NCBI GenBank assembly: GCA_947628385.1
Contig: CANQZS010000004.1
Coordinates: forward strand, 1 to 22,393
Length of the DNA: 22,393 nucleotides
Direction of reading: 5' to 3'
From: an uncultured Clostridia bacterium
GTDB taxonomy: Bacteria; Bacillota; Clostridia; Oscillospirales; Ruminococcaceae
This document shows, one piece after another, positions 15,308-21,819 of this stretch. The position numbers were made by a program, and so were the translations under genes. The notes under the pieces were generated by a model. The model did not search any database. It was not told the DNA's origin and saw nothing but the letters and a program-made list of their open reading frames with translations. How positions within the stretch are numbered: position 1 is the first letter of the stretch; the number at the start of each line of letters is the position of its first letter.

Positions 15308-15738
15308 TAAAGAAGTTCATGCAAAAGTTTAAGAAGTGGGTATTGGATTTTCGAGGAACGCAAATACCCCCGGCATTACGAATGGTATGTATGAAGCGGA
15401 TATTATCCGCGATTATCATATTTCTCGTCGCCATAATAACGGCGATAGCGTTCAAAAATGCTGCGGTGTTGGTAATAGCTATTGTAGGTGTATATATGCT
15501 ATATCTCGCGTTTATCACGAAATATTCCTACATGAAGGGGACTATCCAAGAGCATACACTGATGTGCGTTATGATTAAACCGGAGCCTAAACGATTATCG
15601 GTCGTTTTCTGCGACGAGGACGGAAACAATGACGTGTTCTACTCCACAAACAAATCAGAACAGTTCATTGAAAATATTGTATATAAAATCTATTGTGAAA
15701 ATGCAAGTAAGACTATTATAGCATACGAACAAGCATAG
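15304..15738 (+). CDS. Small two-helix membrane protein coupled to the SAF protein
   Basis: The 144-residue protein begins inside the stop of the preceding gene (ATGA at 15304-15307). It has a basic N-terminus (KKFMQKFKKW) and two adjacent transmembrane helices at about 31-50 and 53-71. A cytoplasmic or soluble C-terminal domain of about 70 residues (RLSVVFCDEDGNNDVFYS...) follows. I do not recognise the family. The size, coupling and position beside VirB3- and VirB4-like genes suggest an accessory membrane component of the transfer machine that acts with the SAF protein. A terminator follows directly. Confidence 0.7.
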   Translation: MIKKFMQKFKKWVLDFRGTQIPPALRMVCMKRILSAIIIFLVAIITAIAFKNAAVLVIAIVGVYMLYLAFITKYSYMKGTIQEHTLMCVMIKPEPKRLSVVFCDEDGNNDVFYSTNKSEQFIENIVYKIYCENASKTIIAYEQA

Positions 15739-15745
15739 CAATGAT

Positions 15746-15783
15746 AACCGTTGCAATTCATGATAGATTGCAGCGGGTTTTTT
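15746..15783 (+). terminator. Terminator after the two-helix membrane protein
   Basis: AACCGTTGCAAT (15746-15757) pairs with ATTGCAGCGGGTT (15767-15779), with one bulged G and one G-U, followed by six T's. Confidence 0.85.
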
Positions 15784-15791
15784 AGTGCAAT

Positions 15792-15823
15792 TTACATAAT
15801 AGCAGACAAAGAAACTTATGTAA
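15792..15823. repeat. 8-bp inverted repeat in the S1-gene upstream region
   Basis: TTACATAA and TTATGTAA flank a 16-nt spacer. TACAAT at 15831-15836, just downstream, could be a -10 element, though no good -35 is seen. A regulator-binding dyad is possible. Confidence 0.3.
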
Positions 15824-15885
15824 TTTTGTATACAATAATTTCTAAATATTGATGTTTTTTTCACATCTATATTTTGAGGGGGCAA

Positions 15886-15927
15886 ATGAGTTTTACAATG
15901 AAGAAGGTGGTCTATATCTCGCGTTAA
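15886..15927 (+). CDS. Possible 13-codon leader peptide (MSFTMKKVVYISR)
   Basis: GAGGGGG (15876-15882) lies a few bases before an ATG opening a 13-codon frame that ends at TAA 15925-15927. A second in-frame ATG at 15898 would give MKKVVYISR. The frame lies directly upstream of the large RNA hairpins of the S1-gene leader, the usual place for a regulatory upstream ORF. GGGGGCAAAT, spanning its ribosome site, recurs at 15981-15990 inside the first hairpin. Too short to judge by coding statistics. Confidence 0.4.
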   Translation: MSFTMKKVVYISR

Positions 15928-15943
15928 TCATGCGTTAATTGAT
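15921..15943. repeat. Two 11-bp units with CGTTAAT core
   Basis: GCGTTAAT occurs at 15921-15928 and 15932-15939, exactly 11 bp apart. The second copy continues as CGTTAATTGATTAA, close to CGTGTTAATTGTTAA at the end of the array at 21140-21236. Confidence 0.4.
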
Positions 15944-15962
15944 TAAAATCTCAAAAAACAAG

Positions 15963-16196
15963 GTCGTCAGTCTCTTAAAGGGGGGCAAATAGGACGAGTC
16001 TTTTTGAACCTTTCCTCGTTCTATATATATATAGGATATGGGTATAGCACTGCCCCTCTTCAAAAGGCTGATGACTGAATATATTGTCCGCCCATTAAAG
16101 CAGGCTGATGATGTAATAAAATGACAGATACATATTGTCTATTTATGTATCCGAATTTCCCTCCTCGTCTCAGCCTGTTTTGATGGGCGGATGATA
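15963..16196 (+). ncRNA. Two-domain structured leader of the S1-protein gene
   Basis: Domain 1 is a nested hairpin: 15963-15973 with 16065-16075 (11 bp), 15978-15987 with 16051-16060 (10 bp), and 15989-15998 with 16015-16024 (10 bp). Domain 2 is a continuous 27-bp helix, 16082-16108 with 16170-16196 (four G-U pairs), enclosing GATACATA 16127-16134 / TATGTATC 16144-16151. GGCTGATGA occurs in both domains (16066-16074 and 16103-16111), so the 5' arm of domain 1 could pair with either copy. CTCCT at 16161-16165, inside domain 2, complements the AGGAG ribosome site of the S1 gene (16220-16224). This suggests a translational switch. It matches no riboswitch class I know. The whole 15739-16233 gap is accounted for by the terminator, the dyad, the leader peptide and this structure. 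Confidence 0.7.
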
Positions 16197-16233
16197 GAAC
16201 TTACTATGATATTTATTTAAGGAGTGAATTATC

Positions 16234-17406
16234 ATGCCAAGAGCAAAGAAAACTACTGAAACGGCTAAAGCAGAGACAACAACGAAGAAGCGCAAGAAGG
16301 TAACAGAGGAAAGCGCGGATATCAGTGCCGAGGAAGAGGCTATAGAAGCAGCCGTAGAAGCTGTTGAGCAGAGCAATGAAGAAATAAAGACAAACAAAAA
16401 GGCATTGCCTTCTGACGAGATAAAGGTAGAAAAACCGACGCGTAAAGAGGTCATGACAGAAAAGCGCCGTAATGAAGCGGCAAGAGCGGAACGTAACGCA
16501 AAACGCGAGTCAACGCTTATGTCATGGGAACAGATACGCAGTGCACAGCATGAGGGTAGAATTGTTACCGGTACAGTTGTGTCGATTGACGTAAAGAACG
16601 AAAAGCTTGTGGTTGCGACTGTGCAGATTTCCGGTTTCAAAATCCTTATCCCTGCCGATGAATTGTACAAGAACCCGCTTCTTGATTATTCAACGGTTAC
16701 GAACGAAGCATCGCGTATACATCGCGAAAAGCAGATGTTAAGCAAACTGCTGACAAGTGAAATTCCGTTTATCATTACAGCGATTGAAGGTTCGCCCAAC
16801 AGTGATGACGGGTATCTTATCGTCGGCTCCCGTAAGGCTGCTTTAGAGCGTATGGAAGAACGCAATTATATCAGACCTGTACGCGACGGCAAGCCAAATA
16901 TTACCGTTGACAGCGTAACTGAAGCAACGATAGTTACAGTCGGTCAGCATAGCGTATTCGCGAACGTACAAGGTGTTGACACTTCTATACCTATCTGGCA
17001 GTTGACATATAGGTATGTAGAAGATGCGACAGATATGTATAAGTGCGGTCAGAAAATCAATGTGCGTATCAAGAGAATTGACTACGACGAGGATGGTCGC
17101 GTAAGCAGCATCGCCGTGTCTGCAAAGGAGCCGGAGCTTGACGAGTTCAGACCTAACATGAGAAACATCAGCAAGGGCGCTTTAACTATGGGTACGATAA
17201 CATCTATACGTGAGTCAAGAAAAACACCGGGTAAAACAATCGTTTCATTATTCCTTGACAGCTTTGAAGTTCCGGCAATCAGTTCTTTTGTACGCATTGA
17301 TACAATGGCTGAGCCGCCTATGACCGGCGACAGGGTTGTCTTCTCCGTTTATGAGATAAAAGAGGAAGAAGGCTATGTCACCGGCTCAATTATACGTAAG
17401 GAGTAA
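16234..17406 (+). CDS. S1/OB-fold RNA-binding-like protein
   Basis: The 390-residue protein starts at the ATG after AAGGAG. Residues 1-95 are a charged, probably disordered or coiled region rich in Lys, Glu and Ala. Three beta-barrel-like modules follow: about 105-205 (VTGTVVSIDV...), about 222-300 and about 312-389 (MGTITSIRES...). The middle one is the best S1 match: ATIVTVGQHSVFANVQGVD, then a YRYVEDATDMYKCGQKINV pattern. Ribosomal protein S1-type domains bind single-stranded RNA or DNA. The gene heads the run S1 - PrgI-like - VirB4 and has a long structured leader, so binding of its own leader is an attractive but unproven idea. It is shorter than ribosomal S1 and carries an extra N-terminal tail, so an element-specific paralogue or a single-strand nucleic-acid binder for transfer is more likely than the cellular S1. 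Confidence 0.75.
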   Translation: MPRAKKTTETAKAETTTKKRKKVTEESADISAEEEAIEAAVEAVEQSNEEIKTNKKALPSDEIKVEKPTRKEVMTEKRRNEAARAERNAKRESTLMSWEQIRSAQHEGRIVTGTVVSIDVKNEKLVVATVQISGFKILIPADELYKNPLLDYSTVTNEASRIHREKQMLSKLLTSEIPFIITAIEGSPNSDDGYLIVGSRKAALERMEERNYIRPVRDGKPNITVDSVTEATIVTVGQHSVFANVQGVDTSIPIWQLTYRYVEDATDMYKCGQKINVRIKRIDYDEDGRVSSIAVSAKEPELDEFRPNMRNISKGALTMGTITSIRESRKTPGKTIVSLFLDSFEVPAISSFVRIDTMAEPPMTGDRVVFSVYEIKEEEGYVTGSIIRKE

Positions 17407-17436
17407 TTGAAGCCGGCAAATTGAGGAGGGTTAAAA

Positions 17437-18543
17437 ATGGCGAACAGGATAAGTACATACATTATACCTGAAAATTTTATAAAAGACGGTAGGATATTCA
17501 ATGGTTTACTCAAAACACGGAATTTTATAGAAGCCATTATTATGGCTGCTGTTGTTGCTGTTCCGCTTTGGGTAATACCATATCCTACTGTCATTGCAAA
17601 ATTGACGGTCATGATTTCGATTCTTTTACCTATTATGTTTATCGGTATCGTGGGTATCAATGACAGCTCTGTTTTAGAGTTTTTACAACAATTCCTCAAA
17701 TGGCGTAAGAATAAGCGTATTGTTCTATACAATACCAATGCTCGGTCTCGTGATGTGCGTCCGGCAGAAGTTGTTCTGTCACAGGAATTGCCAAAAGATA
17801 AACTTGTAAAAACTCTTGATATGTGGCGTGAAAAGAAACGGCGCAGAATTGTTGATGCAACGTTTATAGAGGGCGAAGATTTTGAGTTTATAGATAATGA
17901 AGAATATAGCTCATCGTACATCTCTACAGAGAAGCGAATACTTGCTCAAAATGACACCGATTATACCGAGGAACAGCAGAAGACGGAGAAGAAGAAAAGA
18001 CGTTCTGCAAAGGATAAAAAGAATAACAAGGTATCTGACGATGCTGCAAACTCAAAAGATACCATAAATTCTGAAGGTTCTACGGATACAAATCCGACTG
18101 CCGACACCACTGAAACACCTGACGTTGCAGAACCGGTCGCTGATGAAAAGCAACCGCCTGTACCGTCTGAACAGACGCAATCAGAACCGGAAGCTGTATC
18201 GGAAGAAGCTGCGGCTGAAGAAACACAGGAGAAAGCTGACAAAAAACCGATACGTATAAAGACGGCGAAAAAGAGCTCTGCGTCTCCCAAGAAAAAGAGA
18301 GCAAAGGACACTGACACAGCAAAGAAAACGGCAAGTGAGGCAGTAGAAGAAAAACAACCTGAACCGGCAGAAAAAGAGCGCAAACAGGTACAAATGCCTG
18401 TACTTGAAGAGATGCAGGAAATACCCACACAAGAGTCGTTTGCCGTAAATACCAATGTTCATGAAGATGTCAGCTATATCGACATTGACAATGAAAACGA
18501 AGATGTGGTCGAACTGGATGAGTTTGAAATAGTAGAGGAGTGA
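17437..18543 (+). CDS. PrgI/VirB3-like membrane protein with long charged tail
   Basis: The 368-residue protein begins after GAGGAGGG. Residues 30-48 and 53-73 are two transmembrane helices in an N-terminal domain of about 110 residues, the layout of PrgI/VirB3-like subunits that sit beside VirB4 in Gram-positive type IV secretion systems. Residues about 135-368 form a hydrophilic tail of Glu, Lys, Ala and Thr (KKKRRSAKDKKNNK, then a long acidic stretch, then KKKRAKDTDTAKK), predicted disordered and ending in a strongly acidic segment (DNENEDVVELDEFEIVEE). Typical PrgI proteins are near 100-130 residues, so the tail is an extension that could contact VirB4 or DNA. Its stop is 7 bases before the VirB4 ATG, indicating one transcript. 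Family assignment rests on topology and context. Confidence 0.65.
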   Translation: MANRISTYIIPENFIKDGRIFNGLLKTRNFIEAIIMAAVVAVPLWVIPYPTVIAKLTVMISILLPIMFIGIVGINDSSVLEFLQQFLKWRKNKRIVLYNTNARSRDVRPAEVVLSQELPKDKLVKTLDMWREKKRRRIVDATFIEGEDFEFIDNEEYSSSYISTEKRILAQNDTDYTEEQQKTEKKKRRSAKDKKNNKVSDDAANSKDTINSEGSTDTNPTADTTETPDVAEPVADEKQPPVPSEQTQSEPEAVSEEAAAEETQEKADKKPIRIKTAKKSSASPKKKRAKDTDTAKKTASEAVEEKQPEPAEKERKQVQMPVLEEMQEIPTQESFAVNTNVHEDVSYIDIDNENEDVVELDEFEIVEE

Positions 18544-18550
18544 GGACGAT

Positions 18551-21088
18551 ATGGCAATCAAGAGAAATAAAAAAAACACATCAAAGGGCGAAGAACAGAA
18601 GAAAAAGAAAACGTTGATGAAAATTCAGAGTACACAAGGCTTCTCTCCTATATATGACATATCTGACGGCATAATTATAACGAAAGACAGGCGGTTTATA
18701 AAAATCTTGGAAGTAACGCCGATAAACTTTATGCTGCGTTCGTCCGAAGAAAAGACGGCGATAGTACAGTCGTTCGCGTCTGTCTTAAAGCAGATGCCGA
18801 TAAGGGTACAGTTTAAGATTTTGTCACGCAGAGCGGATGTCTCAGATTACATTGATAAAATCTATACCAATATGGACACAGAGACGAACGATAAGTGCTT
18901 ACAGCTTCAAGAGGAACAAATAAACCTTATCTCAACCGTTGGAGCGAGAGAGGGTATATCCCGCCGTTTCTTTATCATCTTCGAGTATGAGCAGGCAGCC
19001 GGTTTACAAAAAAGCGCGACGTTCTCTGAAATCAAATCATCACTTAATACATACGCGTTACGCATCCAAAATATGCTTGCACCTTGCGGAAATGAGGTCA
19101 TACCGCTTACAGACGATAAAGAGATATTAAACATCTTTTATCAGATAATGTGTAAGCGTGAAAGCGAGGAACAGCCGTTTGACGTACGTATGTATGAGAC
19201 AATCTCTCGTTACCTTGCAGACGACGATTATGACCCCAATAAAGACTCGTTTATACCTATCAATGACTTTATATGTCCAAAAGTGATAGACACGCGAGAA
19301 AGTCCAAAATACATCGTTGTGGATGGTATATACTACTCGTTCGCTTATGTGCCGTCAAAGGCATATAGCACAACGTCTGTAGCAGGATGGTTAGCTCTGT
19401 TCATCAACTTAGGAGAGGGCATAGACGTTGACTTCTTCGTACGCAAAGAAAATATAGCCGTTATACAGCAGAAATTGGCTTACGCTCTGCGTTTTAACAA
19501 GGTCAAGGCTCGGTCGGTTGAAGATACTTCCGCAGATTACGATGAGTTACGTGAGACTATTGATTCGGGTTATTATCTGAGACAGGGTATCTCAAACGGT
19601 GAGGATTTCTGCTACATGAACATTCTCCTGACTATAACGGGTAACAGCAAAGAGGAACTGGAATACAAAATGCGTGAAGTCAAGATGTATCTTGTATCGC
19701 AGGATATTCGGATAAAACAATGCCTGTTCCGGCAGGAAGAAGCGTTCCTGATGTCATTACCTCTCTGCTCGTTTGATAATTTCATTTATCAACGTTCAAA
19801 GAGAAATGTCTTAACGCATGACTGCGCAAGCGCATATCCGTTCGTATCGTTCGAGATAAACGACGAGAACGGTATCATGTTCGGGTTAAACAAGAATAAT
19901 AACTCGCTCATATTCCTTGACAACTTCGACTCAAAGAAGTACAAGAACGCGAACATGGCTATCCTCGGCACGACGGGAGCCGGAAAGACATACACGCTGC
20001 AGTGTATTGCCTTACGCATGAGAGAGCAAAAGACGCAGGTATTTATAATCGCACCGGATAAAGGTCATGAGTTCAAGCGAGCCTGTGAACAGATTGGCGG
20101 TCAGTATATCAATATCAGCGCGGGCAGTGAGCAGAATATAAACATCATGGAAATACGTAAGATGAACACTGCCACGACAGAGGTATTGGACGGCTCTATC
20201 GGTGCGAACTCGTCAATATTAGCGCGTAAAATTCAGCAGTTGCATACCTTCTTTACACTGCTTATACCCGATATGAGCTATGAAGAAAAACAATTACTCG
20301 ATGAAGCATTGGTTATGACCTATGAACAGTTCGGCATTACGAACGAGAATGAGAGCCTTATATCCGAAGAAAACCCGACACAATACAAGACGATGCCGAT
20401 ACTTAGCGACTTGCACAAGACATTGAAACAGATGGGCGACGATGGAAAAGGCTATACGGACAGGTTATATAACATTCTATCAAGATATGTTACCGGTTCG
20501 GCAGCGTCGTTTAACGGTCAGACAAACGTTAATCTGGACAACAAATATATCGTCCTCGATGTTTCCAACCTCACAAAGGAAATGATACCTGTCGGAATGT
20601 TTATAGCTTTAGACTATGTATGGGATAAAGCGAGAGAGGACAGAACCGCACGGAAAACGATATTCATCGACGAAGCATGGGAGCTAATCGGAGCTAAATC
20701 TTCAGAGCAGACAGCGGAGTTTGTACTGGAGATATTTAAGGTTATTCGTGGTTATGGCGGCAGTGCTATAGCAGCCACGCAAGACCTCAACGACTTCTTT
20801 GCCCGTGATGAAGGACGGTTCGGTAAAGGTATTATTAACAATGCAAAGATAAAATTCATCATGCAGCTTGAACCGCAGGAAGCTGATTTCGTACAAGAGA
20901 CACTCAATCTGTCGGATTCGGAACGGTCACAACTTATACAGTTCCGTAAGGGTGAAGGTTTGTTGTGTGCAAACAATAATCATGTGTTGGTTGCGGTTAA
21001 GGCATCAAAGACCGAAGATGAATTGATAACAACAGACAGAGAGCAGTTGGGTAAATTGGCAAGGAAAAAACTTGCCGTAAACAACTGA
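18551..21088 (+). CDS. virB4: VirB4-family conjugative transfer ATPase
   Basis: This 845-residue protein is the type IV secretion ATPase that powers assembly and substrate transfer at the inner face of the membrane. The N-terminal half (to about 440) matches the VirB4/TrbE/CagE N-domain. The ATPase half has Walker A GTTGAGKT at 473-480 and Walker B IFIDEAW with Asp 707 and Glu 708. A C-terminal VirB4 signature, GGSAIAATQDLNDFF, leads to FIMQLEPQEADFVQETLNL. Length is typical (about 800-850). The start is the ATG at 18551 with GAGGAG at 18535-18540, overlapping the end of the PrgI-like gene. All key nucleotide-binding residues are present, so it should be active. No TM segment is evident; it would bind the membrane through the PrgI-like partner. 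Confidence 0.95.
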   Translation: MAIKRNKKNTSKGEEQKKKKTLMKIQSTQGFSPIYDISDGIIITKDRRFIKILEVTPINFMLRSSEEKTAIVQSFASVLKQMPIRVQFKILSRRADVSDYIDKIYTNMDTETNDKCLQLQEEQINLISTVGAREGISRRFFIIFEYEQAAGLQKSATFSEIKSSLNTYALRIQNMLAPCGNEVIPLTDDKEILNIFYQIMCKRESEEQPFDVRMYETISRYLADDDYDPNKDSFIPINDFICPKVIDTRESPKYIVVDGIYYSFAYVPSKAYSTTSVAGWLALFINLGEGIDVDFFVRKENIAVIQQKLAYALRFNKVKARSVEDTSADYDELRETIDSGYYLRQGISNGEDFCYMNILLTITGNSKEELEYKMREVKMYLVSQDIRIKQCLFRQEEAFLMSLPLCSFDNFIYQRSKRNVLTHDCASAYPFVSFEINDENGIMFGLNKNNNSLIFLDNFDSKKYKNANMAILGTTGAGKTYTLQCIALRMREQKTQVFIIAPDKGHEFKRACEQIGGQYINISAGSEQNINIMEIRKMNTATTEVLDGSIGANSSILARKIQQLHTFFTLLIPDMSYEEKQLLDEALVMTYEQFGITNENESLISEENPTQYKTMPILSDLHKTLKQMGDDGKGYTDRLYNILSRYVTGSAASFNGQTNVNLDNKYIVLDVSNLTKEMIPVGMFIALDYVWDKAREDRTARKTIFIDEAWELIGAKSSEQTAEFVLEIFKVIRGYGGSAIAATQDLNDFFARDEGRFGKGIINNAKIKFIMQLEPQEADFVQETLNLSDSERSQLIQFRKGEGLLCANNNHVLVAVKASKTEDELITTDREQLGKLARKKLAVNN

Positions 21089-21101
21089 TAAAACGGTTCA
21101 G

Positions 21102-21133
21102 ATATATCCCGTCAAATAAAAGACGGGATATAT
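21102..21133 (+). terminator. Perfect 12-bp hairpin after virB4
   Basis: ATATATCCCGTC (21102-21113) pairs perfectly with GACGGGATATAT (21122-21133) around an 8-nt A-rich loop, 13 bases after the stop. No T-run follows (AAAACCC), so it may be an mRNA-processing or stability element or a poor terminator, or a DNA dyad belonging to the adjacent repeat array. Confidence 0.5.
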
Positions 21134-21139
21134 AAAACC

Positions 21140-21236
21140 CGTATTAAAGCGTGTTATAAACGTATTAAAAACGTTATATACACGTTTAAGAAAGGATATA
21201 AAGCGTGTTATAAACGTGTAATAAACGTGTTAATTG
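21140..21236. repeat. Helically phased CGT-core repeat array (10-11 bp period)
   Basis: CGT cores start at 21140, 21150, 21161, 21172, 21183, then 21204, 21215 and 21226: spacings 10, 11, 11, 11, 21, 11, 11. CGTGTTATAAA occurs at 21150-21160 and 21204-21214; the others are variants such as CGTATTAAAAA and CGTGTAATAAA. The constant period puts every core on the same face of the helix, as in iterons, ParR- or TubR-type centromeres and cooperative operators. The array lies 23 bases upstream of a gene for a winged-helix-like protein. AT-rich surroundings add to the resemblance to an origin or partition site. Confidence 0.75.
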
Positions 21237-21258
21237 TTAATGAGGAGGGCAAATAACA

Positions 21259-21816
21259 ATGATTTCGAGTATATTGTTTAACAATATCTATGACTTAATC
21301 ACACGTATTGGCGTTGTCGAAGAAGCGCAGATTTATACCATGTTCGGCAATACTCATGGCGAGGAAACGATACGATGGTGCGTCAAAGAATTGTTACGAA
21401 AAAACAAGGTCAATTTCGATAGGGAGAGAGGTATTATCACACGCAGGCAGTCGGTGTATGAGAACGATTTCGGGCAGCAGCTACTAACAAAAGCTACATG
21501 GCTACTGGCGTATATGGGCGACGAGAAGGTACGCGAGTATATGCCGGTTCGTTACCCGTCACAAATGCTGATTATCGGCGAAGATAATACCGTATATGAC
21601 ATAACGGTCTACACATGGCAGACGGTACAGGCGGTCAATATGTCAATCATGACACGCAGACAAGCGGTAATTCCGTACGGAGTGGATGATTTGATTGTCC
21701 ACATAGCAGTAGTACCGGACGAAGAAATGGCAGAGCAAATAAAGGATTTCGGATTTGACAACTACTGCATCCTTGATACAGATAACAAACCGCAGTATTT
21801 TCAGTGGGAGGACTAA
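21259..21816 (+). CDS. Winged-helix-like protein of unknown function
   Basis: The 185-residue protein begins after GAGGAGGG. Residues about 1-60 (IYDLITRIGVVEEAQIYTMF, then EETIRWCVKELLRKNKVNF and RGIITRR) have the helix-helix-beta-wing layout of a winged helix-turn-helix, like replication-relaxation or DUF5697-type proteins of Firmicutes mobile elements. Residues about 75-185 form an alpha/beta domain (ATWLLAYMGDEKV..., MLIIGEDNTVYDITVY, IVHIAVVPDEE) that resembles the companion domain of such proteins. The phased array directly upstream is a natural binding site for it, either as autoregulator or as partition or replication protein (inference). It is followed 3 bases later by the next start codon. 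Family name is tentative. Confidence 0.6.
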   Translation: MISSILFNNIYDLITRIGVVEEAQIYTMFGNTHGEETIRWCVKELLRKNKVNFDRERGIITRRQSVYENDFGQQLLTKATWLLAYMGDEKVREYMPVRYPSQMLIIGEDNTVYDITVYTWQTVQAVNMSIMTRRQAVIPYGVDDLIVHIAVVPDEEMAEQIKDFGFDNYCILDTDNKPQYFQWED

Positions 21817-21819
21817 ACA

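Noticed and set aside
15336..15578. 80-codon + strand ORF in another frame
   Set aside because: It lies inside the well-supported two-helix membrane protein gene and has no independent support.
16068..16155. Hammerhead ribozyme suggested by CTGATGA at 16068 and 16105
   Set aside because: The required GAAA box is missing (GAAT is the nearest) and both CTGATGA copies are better explained as helix arms.
21140..21236. CRISPR array
   Set aside because: Units are 11 bp with no unique spacers of 25-40 bp and no cas genes nearby.
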